Part shown: one piece after another, positions 1 through 6,033 of the stretch
How the letters are laid out: each line of letters begins with the position of its first letter
How positions within the stretch are numbered: the stretch's first letter is position 1
Virus record (IMG/VR): IMGVR_UViG_3300043410_001854
Coordinates: 1 to 20,513 of that record
Reading direction: 5' to 3' (one strand)
Source: a virus
Length of the DNA stretch: 20,513 nt
The notes under the pieces: model-generated
What the model was told of the DNA's origin: nothing
Databases searched by the model: none
The model's input: the letters and a program-made list of their open reading frames with translations, nothing else
Made by a program: the position numbers and the translations under genes

Positions 1-318
1 TATCATCAGAGCACTGATGTTGTGATGATCCACTATCTTGATGTGGGCATTGGTCGCGATCCTGAAGCTGGCAAGACCAAGCGTCATGGCACTCATGCGT
101 TGCTTTTGCTTGATCCGCGCGGTGCGCCCAACTTTCCTTGGTATGAAAAGATCGAAAGCATCATTCCTCGTCAGGGTCTTACGGTTCTGCATCCCGGCTA
201 TCTTTGGCATGAGACAAACCCGTGGCGTGAAACGGAAGGCGTTCGCGTTGCCATTGTCGTGAACTTTCAAATTGCCAAGCCGGGTTACGGCTCCCTCCAT
301 CAAAAGCTGAACGGGTGA
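1..318 (+). CDS. 2OG-Fe(II) oxygenase, C-terminal part (cut by window edge)
   Basis: The frame is open to the left edge, so only about the last 105 residues are visible and the true start lies outside; the GTG at 22 is probably internal. The fragment resembles the C-terminal half of the double-stranded beta-helix of putative 2OG-Fe(II) oxygenases (PF13759-like). A strand ending in LLLLDPRG is followed by RQGLTVLHPGYLWHETNPW and then GVRVAIVVNF. The H of LWHETNP would be the distal iron ligand and the R of GVR the 2-oxoglutarate-binding arginine. The proximal iron-binding HxD/HxH would lie upstream of the window. The family uses Fe(II), O2 and 2-oxoglutarate to hydroxylate substrates; the substrate here is unknown. 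It ends three bases before the radical SAM gene and is probably cotranscribed with it. The family match is from memory of motifs. Confidence 0.72.
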   Translation, partial: YHQSTDVVMIHYLDVGIGRDPEAGKTKRHGTHALLLLDPRGAPNFPWYEKIESIIPRQGLTVLHPGYLWHETNPWRETEGVRVAIVVNFQIAKPGYGSLHQKLNG

Positions 319-321
319 GCC

Positions 322-1716
322 ATGTTTGAACTTATTCTTCGTGGACCCGCTGGCGACGATGTGACGCTTGAATACGATCCAGCAACCTCGCGCTGCGTGT
401 GGGCTGGAACGGACGAACAGCTTGACGCTGACCGCTTTGGCTTTCAGCCGCCGCCGAAACAATGGCAGAAAGCGTTTGCCGTCAGCCCTAGCAACCCGGC
501 TGGCAAAAGCCGCAAGCCAAAGAACATCAAGATTCAGCTTGGCTTGAAATGCAATTACGCCTGCACCTATTGCAATCAGCGTTCACAGCCGCATGACGGG
601 GAGGCCAATCCCAAAGCGGTCGAACGCTTTCTGTCTAAGATGCCGCAATGGTTTGACATTGATGACGGCGCTGGCGTTCGCGTCGAGTTCTGGGGCGGCG
701 AGCCGCTGGTTTATTGGAAAATGTTGAAGCCGTTGGCCGAGGGTGTGCGCAAGCTTTACCCAAAAGCGCAGTTCAACATGATTACCAATGGCTCTTTGTT
801 CGATCAGGAAAAGGTCGATTGGATTTACGACATTGGTATGAGCATTGGCGTGTCGCATGACGGCCCTGCTTACGAAGCTGGCCGTGGTTCTGACCCGCTC
901 AACAATCCAGAGCAGCGTCGTTGGATTCGCTATGCTTATGACCGGCTGTTTGCCGAACGTCGCATTGGTTTCAACTGCGTCTTGTCTTCCAAGAACGTCA
1001 GCTTGTTTGTGGTTCGCCGCTATCTTGCACTGAAGCTTGGCGTTCCTGAAGAAAACATTCCGCTCAGCACTGAAGAAATCCTACTGCCTTATGATGACGG
1101 CGGCGTGTCAATGTCCATGCTGGATGATCTGACTGCCAAACGCCTGACGCATGTCACGTTCTATGAAGCCATCACTGGTCGCTCGTCTGGCGTTTCGACA
1201 GTCGAGACAAAGACAATGGACTTTTTGAAGTCGATTGCCCAGCAACGTCCTGCTTCTGCGCTTGGTCAAAAGTGCGGCATGGATCAGGAAGGCAACATTG
1301 CGCTTGATCTGAATGGCAACGTCGTCACCTGCCAGAATACGTCGGCTCTGACAAAGCACCGCATTGGCCATGCGGAAGCGTTTGACAGCATCAAGCTTAC
1401 GACTGCGCATCACTGGTCCACGCGCGCGGAATGCGTCAAATGCCCGGTGCTTCAGCTTTGCCAAGGCGCTTGCTTCTACCTTGAAGACAATCTGTGGGCC
1501 AAGGCTTGCGACAATTCGTTTGCCTACAACGTCGGAATGCTGGCCGCTGCGCTCTTTCGCGCAACCAATCGTGTGCTTGTTGAAGTGCGTGGCCCAGACA
1601 TTCGTGGGCGCGGCAACACCGTTGTGCCTGTGATCGAAGGCAACTTCCTCAACAGCCCACTGCCCGAATGGTATTTCGGAGACGAGTTCAAGATTGAAGT
1701 GAGGACCACTCCATGA
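322..1716 (+). CDS. Radical SAM/SPASM domain protein
   Basis: This 464-residue protein has the radical SAM signature CxxxCxxC at C77, C81 and C84, which binds the SAM-cleaving [4Fe-4S] cluster, and a GGEP motif at 125-128 that contacts the SAM amino group. A full C-terminal SPASM pattern follows: C318, a glycine-containing gap, C337, then Cx2Cx5CxxxC at 371/374/380/384, and a last Cys at 396. These residues normally hold two auxiliary Fe-S clusters. SPASM enzymes usually modify peptides or proteins (sulfatase maturases, PqqE, sactipeptide and mycofactocin enzymes), so a peptidyl substrate is likely; which one is not shown. Residues 1-65 match nothing I recognise, and I see no clear RRE. About 60 residues follow the SPASM domain. 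The stop overlaps the next start (ATGA), so translation is probably coupled. All cluster cysteines are intact. Confidence 0.93.
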   Translation: MFELILRGPAGDDVTLEYDPATSRCVWAGTDEQLDADRFGFQPPPKQWQKAFAVSPSNPAGKSRKPKNIKIQLGLKCNYACTYCNQRSQPHDGEANPKAVERFLSKMPQWFDIDDGAGVRVEFWGGEPLVYWKMLKPLAEGVRKLYPKAQFNMITNGSLFDQEKVDWIYDIGMSIGVSHDGPAYEAGRGSDPLNNPEQRRWIRYAYDRLFAERRIGFNCVLSSKNVSLFVVRRYLALKLGVPEENIPLSTEEILLPYDDGGVSMSMLDDLTAKRLTHVTFYEAITGRSSGVSTVETKTMDFLKSIAQQRPASALGQKCGMDQEGNIALDLNGNVVTCQNTSALTKHRIGHAEAFDSIKLTTAHHWSTRAECVKCPVLQLCQGACFYLEDNLWAKACDNSFAYNVGMLAAALFRATNRVLVEVRGPDIRGRGNTVVPVIEGNFLNSPLPEWYFGDEFKIEVRTTP

Positions 1717-1901
1717 GCTACACCTTGAAAGAAGGTTGGACCGCCGAGGTCGAGCCGGAAGAAGAAGAAGGCAAAAGCAAAGTCACCATCAAGCGTGGTG
1801 AAACGCTGTTCGCCATCTATCACGTTGCGCATTACCCCGATGAAAACCCGATCATTGTGGTTGCCGCGCTGTGCCCTGCTGCATTTGCTGACGTTGAATA
1901 A
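1713..1901 (+). CDS. Small acidic protein coupled to the radical SAM gene
   Basis: This 62-residue protein is not recognised. Its ATG overlaps the radical SAM stop as ATGA, and GAGG lies about seven bases upstream. It has a strongly acidic patch near residues 15-19 (EPEEEE), a lysine-rich stretch, and a C-terminal half with hydrophobic runs, one cysteine (in ALCPAAF) and two tyrosines. There is no signal peptide, transmembrane segment or double-glycine cleavage motif. Its size and tight coupling to a SPASM enzyme make it a possible substrate or accessory of that enzyme, but this is inference. It could equally be a small structural or unrelated phage protein. Confidence 0.7.
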   Translation: MSYTLKEGWTAEVEPEEEEGKSKVTIKRGETLFAIYHVAHYPDENPIIVVAALCPAAFADVE

Positions 1902-1912
1902 GGACCACCACT

Positions 1913-2266
1913 ATGATTGAGCAGCTTGTCCCGCGCGTCTTGGCGACCCGCAATGCCGCCCATCAGGCTCATTGGAAGACCAAGAGCTACGCGCAGCACG
2001 TCGCGCTTGATGAATTTTACGACGGCATCCTCGACGTTCTCGACAAGCTGGTTGAAACGTATCAGGGCGCGTTTGGCCTGTGCGATTTCCCGCCCCCGGC
2101 AGGCATCTTGCCCAAGGACATTGTGGCTCACATTGGTCAGGAAGCTGCGTGGATTGACGCCAACCGTTCCAAGATCGCCAAGAACCTTGGCTCACTTGAA
2201 AACATCGTGGACGAGCTGACCGGCGTTTATCTCAAGTCTTTCTACAAACTGTCGAACCTTTCCTGA
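1913..2266 (+). CDS. Small Dps/ferritin-like protein
   Basis: This 117-residue, helix-rich protein resembles phage ferritin-like families and Dps. Residues 17-52 carry HQAHWKTKSYAQH followed by D44 and E48. The order and spacing H17-x11-H29-x14-D44-x3-E48 equals the spacing of the Dps ferroxidase ligands (H, H, D, E). Aligning instead on the HW pair at 20-21, as in Dps, makes the first loop three residues shorter. A C-terminal helix follows a proline-rich loop (FPPPAG, about residues 59-64). At 117 residues it is shorter than usual Dps (about 150-190). Possible roles are iron storage or peroxide protection; sequence alone does not show which. It is the third gene after the 2OG-Fe(II) oxygenase and follows the 62-residue gene by 11 bases. 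AAGGACC upstream serves as a weak ribosome binding site. Confidence 0.75.
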   Translation: MIEQLVPRVLATRNAAHQAHWKTKSYAQHVALDEFYDGILDVLDKLVETYQGAFGLCDFPPPAGILPKDIVAHIGQEAAWIDANRSKIAKNLGSLENIVDELTGVYLKSFYKLSNLS

Positions 2267-2267
2267 T

Positions 2268-2450
2268 ATGGCGGCGGCAATGGCAAACATTAGCGAAACT
2301 GAAGCGCGGCTCAACTCACACGAAGCAGTGTGCATGATCCGCTATGAGGCAATCAATGCGCGTCTGAAAAGGATCGAACACATCCTGATGGCGTCGGCTG
2401 CATTCATCATCGCGACACTTGGCGCGATTGTATTCAAGCTGCCGCACTGA
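2268..2450 (+). CDS. Small membrane protein of the lysis block (XhlA-like layout)
   Basis: This 60-residue protein has an amphipathic, coiled-coil-like N-terminal part (about residues 5-40, with NARLKRIEHIL) followed by one C-terminal transmembrane segment (about 41-57) and a short KLPH tail. This layout is like XhlA/hemolysin-type lysis accessory proteins. It lies between the cassette and the endolysin, in the usual holin position, so a holin or holin-accessory role is likely but unproven. The start is one base after the preceding stop, and its TGA overlaps the next ATG (TGATG), which suggests coupled translation. Confidence 0.65.
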   Translation: MAAAMANISETEARLNSHEAVCMIRYEAINARLKRIEHILMASAAFIIATLGAIVFKLPH

Positions 2451-2914
2451 TGCTTGATCCCTTCACCATACTTGCCACCGCCAAGGCGGCAACCGAGGGC
2501 ATCAAGCAAGCGATTTCGCTTGGCAAAGATGTGCACTCCTTGGTGAAGGACATGACCGCAATCATGGGCGCGGAGGCGGACCTTGCCAAGCTGGCGGCTG
2601 ATCCGCCGCGTGGCTGGGGAGTGCAGGGCAGCGCGGAAGAGATTGCGTTGCAAGCCCTGACCGCTCGCAAGCAAGTCGAAGCGCTGAAGCAACAAGTGCA
2701 AAACGAGCTGGTCGCTCAATACGGTCTGCGGATCATGGACGAATTAAACCGCGAGATCACTGCTGTTCGCAAACATCAAAAAGCTATGCAGTTAAAAGCG
2801 GCCAAAGAGCGAGAAGAGTTTGTGCGGATGATGATGTGGGTCGTGCCGACTGTCGGCATCCCGATCATTTTGTTGATCGTCATTGTGACGGTCATTGTGA
2901 AACACGGGGGCTGA
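2450..2914 (+). CDS. Membrane-anchored phage protein, possible holin
   Basis: This 154-residue protein has an N-terminal region rich in alanine and lysine (LDPFTILATAKAATEGIKQA), a long predicted coiled coil at about 68-125 (QALTARKQVEALKQQVQNEL onward), and one strongly hydrophobic segment at about 128-150 (VVPTVGIPIILLIVIVTVIV) ending in KHGG. Proteins of this kind lie beside endolysin genes in marine and alphaproteobacterial phages, judged from memory. It follows the 60-residue membrane protein with an overlapping start and precedes the endolysin by three bases. A holin or spanin-like accessory role is inferred from position. An internal virion protein is an alternative. Confidence 0.7.
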   Translation: MLDPFTILATAKAATEGIKQAISLGKDVHSLVKDMTAIMGAEADLAKLAADPPRGWGVQGSAEEIALQALTARKQVEALKQQVQNELVAQYGLRIMDELNREITAVRKHQKAMQLKAAKEREEFVRMMMWVVPTVGIPIILLIVIVTVIVKHGG

Positions 2915-2917
2915 CCC

Positions 2918-3649
2918 ATGCAAATGTCTAATGCTGGCATCGACGTGATGCTGAAGAAGTTCGAGGGCTGCAAGCTCAAGGCATATCGTTGCCCGGCCAA
3001 TGTCCTCACGATTGGTTACGGCCATACGTCAGCAGCGGGTGCGCCCGAAGTGACGGAAGGCATGACCATCAGCCAGCAGGACGCGCTCGACATTTTGCAC
3101 CGCGATCTGCGCAAGTACGAGGAAGGTGTCGAAAAGCTGGTCAAGGTGCAGCTTACGCAGAACCAGTTCGATGTGCTGGTGGACTTTGCTTACAACGCCG
3201 GACTGGGTGCGCTCGCCAAGTCGGGCCTTCTTCGCGCTGTGAATGCGCGCGACTTCGACAAGGTTCCCGACGAGCTGATGAAGTGGACAAAGGGCGGCGG
3301 CAAAGTGCTGCCCGGTCTGGTCAAACGTCGTCAGGCTGAAGCCGTCTGGTGGCGCGCGCATGAGCATCATGCTGACGACCATGAGGACCATCGTCATGAG
3401 CCGGACACTGTGCCGGTCAAGTCGATGGCCGAATCAAAGCAGGGCAACGGCGCGCTTGCGGTCGGTGCACTCGGTTCGGTGGGCGCTGCGCAGCAGGTGG
3501 TCGAGCAAGTGCAGGATGCCAACAACTTGTTCGACACTGTGCTGGACCTTCTGCACAAGCCAAGCTTCGTCATCATGGTGGTGATCGTCGGGATTGGCGC
3601 AGCCATTTGGTATTGGCGCAAGCAACACATGGAGGCGCACGGTGTTTAG
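2918..3649 (+). CDS. GH24 (T4/P22-type) lysozyme endolysin with C-terminal membrane segment
   Basis: This is a 243-residue peptidoglycan hydrolase. Residues 8-145 form a glycoside hydrolase 24 domain with the catalytic pattern E-8aa-D/C-5aa-T as E16, C25 and T31, inside FEGCKLKAYRCPANVLTIGYGH. The later part has FDVLVDFAYNAG and LPGLVKRRQAEA WW, typical of the family. After the domain comes a histidine/aspartate-rich linker (148-162, HEHHADDHEDHRHEP), an Ala/Gly/Val stretch and one transmembrane segment (216-233) followed by RKQ. Ordinary members are about 150-170 residues, so the last 80 residues are an extension. There is no N-terminal signal or SAR helix. The ATG at 2918 follows the previous stop by three bases; an ATG at 2924 is also possible. 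Confidence 0.93.
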   Translation: MQMSNAGIDVMLKKFEGCKLKAYRCPANVLTIGYGHTSAAGAPEVTEGMTISQQDALDILHRDLRKYEEGVEKLVKVQLTQNQFDVLVDFAYNAGLGALAKSGLLRAVNARDFDKVPDELMKWTKGGGKVLPGLVKRRQAEAVWWRAHEHHADDHEDHRHEPDTVPVKSMAESKQGNGALAVGALGSVGAAQQVVEQVQDANNLFDTVLDLLHKPSFVIMVVIVGIGAAIWYWRKQHMEAHGV

Positions 3650-3875
3650 CGTTCTGCTCTCTCCCCTTGGTCGCTATTTCGCCTTGGCTGGGATCATCCT
3701 CATGATCCTTGCCGGGGCTTACATCAAAATTCGTTCTGACGCCGTGGCCGCTGTAGAGGCACAGGCTACCGTCGATGCCCTACGGAGGACCACTGATGCG
3801 ATACGCGCTGGCGATTCTGTCCCTGTCTCTGCTGACCGGGTGCGCGACCACGACCGCAACGAGCGTTCAGAATAA
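3642..3875 (+). CDS. Rz-like inner-membrane spanin subunit (i-spanin)
   Basis: This 77-residue protein starts at GTG 3642. I chose this start because GGAGG lies about six bases upstream and it gives an N-terminal transmembrane segment (about residues 11-28, RYFALAGIILMILAGAYI). Longer readings into the endolysin frame add nothing membrane-like. A charged helix follows (VEAQATVDALRRTTDAIRAG), as in Rz proteins, which span the periplasm and pair with an Rz1 lipoprotein to disrupt the outer membrane. It overlaps the endolysin stop, and an Rz1-like lipoprotein is embedded in its 3' end in another frame, the classical spanin layout. It is shorter than lambda Rz. Confidence 0.75.
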   Translation: MFSVLLSPLGRYFALAGIILMILAGAYIKIRSDAVAAVEAQATVDALRRTTDAIRAGDSVPVSADRVRDHDRNERSE

Positions 3876-3996
3876 GGCGGTCTGTTCCGTCTGGAAGGAC
3901 ATTGGCTGGTCCAAGAAGGACACGACTCAGACGATCACCGAGGTCAAGGTGAACAACGCTCGCCGGGATGTGTGGTGTCGTGACGTTGCGGAATAA
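3796..3996 (+). CDS. Rz1-like outer-membrane lipoprotein (o-spanin)
   Basis: This 66-residue protein starts at ATG 3796, with GGAGG at 3784-3788. An in-frame ATG at 3775 would add seven residues ahead of the signal. It has a lipoprotein signal peptide with lipobox LLTGC at residues 12-16, so C16 would be lipidated and the mature protein has about 51 residues. Two further cysteines lie near residues 30 and 61. The first 80 bases overlap the Rz-like gene in a different frame, the known Rz/Rz1 arrangement. Mature Rz1 is usually proline-rich, which this one is not, so it belongs to a more divergent o-spanin type. Confidence 0.78.
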   Translation: MRYALAILSLSLLTGCATTTATSVQNKAVCSVWKDIGWSKKDTTQTITEVKVNNARRDVWCRDVAE

Positions 3997-4036
3997 CTTG
4001 TGCCGACTTTTGTGCTGGTTCAGACCGCTTTCGTTC

Positions 4037-4051
4037 ACGCGCTTTGCGCGT
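4037..4051. repeat. Short perfect hairpin
   Basis: ACGCGC-TTT-GCGCGT forms a six-pair stem with a three-base loop between the Rz1-like gene and the attachment region. It has no T-tract, so it is not a standard terminator. Confidence 0.4.
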
Positions 4052-4067
4052 CCTGCGGAGTGGGGCA

Positions 4068-4096
4068 TTGACCCCAAGCTCTGGAAACATTAGAGG
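4068..4096 (+). promoter_or_regulatory. Sigma70-like promoter ahead of the tRNA half
   Basis: TTGACC at 4068-4073, a 17-base spacer, and TAGAGG at 4091-4096 make a good -35/-10 pair. The predicted start at about 4103 lies just before the first base of the tRNA half at 4107. The phage therefore seems to carry the promoter of the tRNA as well as its 5' half. Read from sequence; no transcript data. Confidence 0.55.
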
Positions 4097-4106
4097 AATC
4101 GGGCGC

Positions 4107-4148
4107 GGTCCCGTAGCTCAGCTGGATAGAGCAGCGGTTTCCTAAACC
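4107..4148 (+). other. attP candidate: 5' half of tRNA-Arg(CCU)
   Basis: GGTCCCG (acceptor 5' strand), TA, the D-arm GCTC-AGCTGGATA-GAGC, and the anticodon arm GCGGT-TTCCTAA-ACC are all present, with anticodon CCT at 4141-4143. After ACC the anticodon stem should close with GC, but the sequence reads CC and then departs. There is no TpsiC arm (GTTCRA) and no 3' acceptor strand, so this is not a working tRNA gene. Integrase lies 55 bases away and reads toward it, and late genes lie on the other side. This fits an attP core identical to the 5' part of a host tRNA-Arg gene, with exchange in or near the anticodon loop. Recombination would restore a full tRNA at the end next to the lysis genes. 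Confidence 0.72.
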
Positions 4149-4174
4149 CCCCTGCGCGTTTCCTCCCGAGACTA

Positions 4175-4208
4175 GAAGTGGCTGCGCTCCAGCCACTTCC
4201 TTTTATTT
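4175..4208 (+). terminator. Rho-independent terminator between attP and int
   Basis: GAAGTGGCTG (4175-4184), loop CGCTC, CAGCCACTTC (4190-4199) forms a perfect ten-pair stem followed by CTTTTATTT. It would stop rightward transcription from the lysis genes or the tRNA half. Its T-tract overlaps the integrase stop codon. On the other strand the hairpin is followed by TAGTCT, so termination of int mRNA would be weaker. Confidence 0.82.
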
Positions 4209-5258
4209 GCCGGTTATAAACCGCTGCTCCTGTAACATGATTTGTGCCGTCTCGCCTTTGGCGATGAGCGCCTGTTCGGGCGTCAAGAACTCAAGATACA
4301 TCTCCGTCGTCTTGATCGACGTGTGCCCCAAGTCTTTCTGAAGCCGATAGATATTGCCGCCAGCCTGTAAGAAGCGGACTGCATAAACGTGCCGCAGGTC
4401 ATGGAACTTGAAGCGCACAAAGGAACGTGCCGATTTTTGTACCCGCTTCACCACTTTGCTGAAGTAGGACGCTGGGTTCTTCCACGCCTCGCCGTCGTGG
4501 TGGAAGACCACGGTCGAGGTGATGTGCCGAGGGCAGGACTTAAAGAGAGCGGCGGCTGCATCGTTGAGCCGGATCACCCGGCGCTTGTTGCGCTTGCCGA
4601 TCAGCGTTAGCTCGTCGCCGTGCAAGTGGGTCCAAATGGACTTGCACAGCTCGTTCTGCCGCGCGCCTGTCAGCAACGAAGCCCGTGCCATCAGAGCCAT
4701 TGATGGCGAGCAATCAGCCAGCACCAGCTCAATGTCTTTCTGCGGCGGCAGCACAATAGGATCGCGCCGCTCGGTCATGCGTTGCAGCTTGTCGAGGGCA
4801 GGGTTGCCTTCACGCCAGTTTCGGTCATCGGCATAGGCTAGAAGCTGGGAAAGCGCTCCCAAGTCGCGCTTGATGGTGGCAATCTTCACCGTCTTCTTGC
4901 GGCGCTGAACGTACTCGTTGATTTCTTTCTTGCCGATCTGATGGATCAGCAGACTGCCAAAGTCCACGGCCAGCTGAGTAAACGAGGTGGCGTATCGTCG
5001 TCGGGTCTTGTCGGATAGCCCGTCAGCCTGATCGTCTTGCGACCATGCGATCACGACATCCCGCCAGCCTACGGCCTCCTCGCCTCGGTGGCGTCGGCCA
5101 TAGGCTGTCTCTCTCAGCTCATTGGCCGCGCGCTGCGCAACCTGTCGATTGCGTGTGCGTAGGCTTTCTCTTGTTTCGATGCCGCCAATGGTAAAGCGAA
5201 CCCACCAGATACCGCTCTTGCCCCTCTGGTAGATGTGGGTGTCCTTCTGTTCAGCCAT
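4203..5258 (-). CDS. int: Tyrosine recombinase integrase
   Basis: This 351-residue integrase is counted from the ATG at 5258 (MAEQKDTHIYQRG). The frame stays open upstream to 5315, but those residues overlap the excisionase domain and are not integrase-like. The N-terminal part (about 8-70) is the arm-binding type (GIWWVRFTIGG), followed by a SAM-like core-binding domain and the catalytic domain. Catalytic residues: R200 (LLTGARQNEL), H286 and R289 (FHDLRH), H312 (LGHTSIKTT) and the nucleophile Y321 (MYLEF). All are present. It catalyses integration and excision at the adjacent tRNA-Arg attachment sequence. It is the last gene of the leftward operon, so it is likely expressed with the early and recombination genes. 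Confidence 0.95.
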   Translation of the reverse strand: MAEQKDTHIYQRGKSGIWWVRFTIGGIETRESLRTRNRQVAQRAANELRETAYGRRHRGEEAVGWRDVVIAWSQDDQADGLSDKTRRRYATSFTQLAVDFGSLLIHQIGKKEINEYVQRRKKTVKIATIKRDLGALSQLLAYADDRNWREGNPALDKLQRMTERRDPIVLPPQKDIELVLADCSPSMALMARASLLTGARQNELCKSIWTHLHGDELTLIGKRNKRRVIRLNDAAAALFKSCPRHITSTVVFHHDGEAWKNPASYFSKVVKRVQKSARSFVRFKFHDLRHVYAVRFLQAGGNIYRLQKDLGHTSIKTTEMYLEFLTPEQALIAKGETAQIMLQEQRFITGK

Positions 5259-5434
5259 GTCTCGCGCTCTTTGGCTTCGATGAATTGCTGCAACTGGACT
5301 GGATCGAACGTCCAAGTATGTCCGATCTTAGCAGCACCCGGCAACTCACCCCGAAGGGCAAGATGCTGGGTGGTGCGTGTTGTCAGGCCGAGCAAGGCTG
5401 ATGCTTGCTCGACCCGGATGCGTGGCTTGCTCAT
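5114..5434 (-). CDS. xis: Excisionase-like helix-turn-helix protein
   Basis: The first ~58 of 106 residues form a compact MerR/HTH_17-type DNA-binding domain (VEQASALLGLTTRTTQHLAL, then RGELPGAAKIGHTWTF, then DPVQLQQFIEA), as in excisionases and AlpA proteins. Its position directly upstream of int supports a recombination directionality factor. The remaining ~48 residues overlap the integrase N-terminus in another frame by 145 bases. They are basic and low-complexity, and may only be the run to the next stop. The start overlaps the stop of the preceding gene (ATGA). Confidence 0.78.
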   Translation of the reverse strand: MSKPRIRVEQASALLGLTTRTTQHLALRGELPGAAKIGHTWTFDPVQLQQFIEAKERETWLNRRTPTSTRGARAVSGGFALPLAASKQEKAYAHAIDRLRSARPMS

Positions 5435-5811
5435 GCGTCGGGGTTGTCAACCTTCACGGGGGCAAACATTTCAGCCATGCGCTTGATGTCCTCGTCCACC
5501 TGCTCTTCGATCTCGACCGGGATCGGAACAGTCGGGCGAATCTTTTCGGAGCGCGCTTCGGCAAACTGTCCAGCGAACGCAAGGTAGTTCACCCCGTCTA
5601 CATAGTTGTCGAGCTTCTGTGCGCTGGTCCGAATGCGCGCCATCTTCAACGCAGTCATGAAGATCGCAGCGTGCCAAGGCGTAAGCTGTTCGCCTGTCAT
5701 CAGATTGTAGATCAGGCAGACCCGCTCATAGAGTGCGTTCTCATCACCGTAGTCAGCACCACGGTCGCGCAACATGGCAACCGATTCGGCCAGCAATTCT
5801 TTATGGTTCAT
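5431..5811 (-). CDS. DUF6378-like phage protein
   Basis: This 126-residue protein starts at ATG 5811 (MNHKELLAES), preceded by a GAGAAA element and overlapping the previous stop. The upstream in-frame ATG at 5874 lies within the preceding gene. The pattern RGADYGDENALYERVCLIYN, then TPWHAAIFMTALKMARI, then LDNYVDGVNYLAFAGQ resembles a family common in phages (DUF6378, function unknown), sometimes compared with MazG-like all-alpha folds. The C-terminal ~35 residues are acidic. It lies in the leftward operon just before the excisionase. Confidence 0.72.
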   Translation of the reverse strand: MNHKELLAESVAMLRDRGADYGDENALYERVCLIYNLMTGEQLTPWHAAIFMTALKMARIRTSAQKLDNYVDGVNYLAFAGQFAEARSEKIRPTVPIPVEIEEQVDEDIKRMAEMFAPVKVDNPDA

Positions 5812-6026
5812 CTGATTTCTCTTTCCTCTGCCCAGCGTCGAAGGTCGCTCTTGAAGTTGCGATGCCCACGCCAATCGGACCCTGATGCTGGGATGACAAA
5901 GAACCGGGTGCGTGTTCCATGTGAAACGTGCAGCCGTATGTGTTTGCGTGTGTCTTCAATTCGGATGAGTCGGCAGCCAACACACTCGACTGCCGACAAG
6001 TAAGGTTCGATCTGCTTTCGTTTCAT
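5808..6026 (-). CDS. Small basic phage protein, HicA-like pattern
   Basis: This 72-residue protein has the pattern RKHIRLHVSHGTRTRFFVIP, then SGSDWRGHRNFKSDLRR, seen in small basic alphaproteobacterial phage proteins. It faintly recalls the HicA dsRNA-binding fold (KHxxL/RL and a basic C-terminus). No HicB-like partner is adjacent, so a toxin role is not supported. Its stop overlaps the next start (ATGA), and it begins eight bases after the DUF932 stop. Confidence 0.62.
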   Translation of the reverse strand: MKRKQIEPYLSAVECVGCRLIRIEDTRKHIRLHVSHGTRTRFFVIPASGSDWRGHRNFKSDLRRWAEEREIR

Positions 6027-6033
6027 GCGCCTC

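Noticed and set aside
4107-4185. Complete tRNA gene
   Set aside because: Only the 5' half is present: the anticodon stem does not close, and there is no TpsiC arm or 3' acceptor strand.
5808-6026. HicA toxin of a toxin-antitoxin pair
   Set aside because: Only a faint HicA-like pattern and no HicB-like partner next to it.
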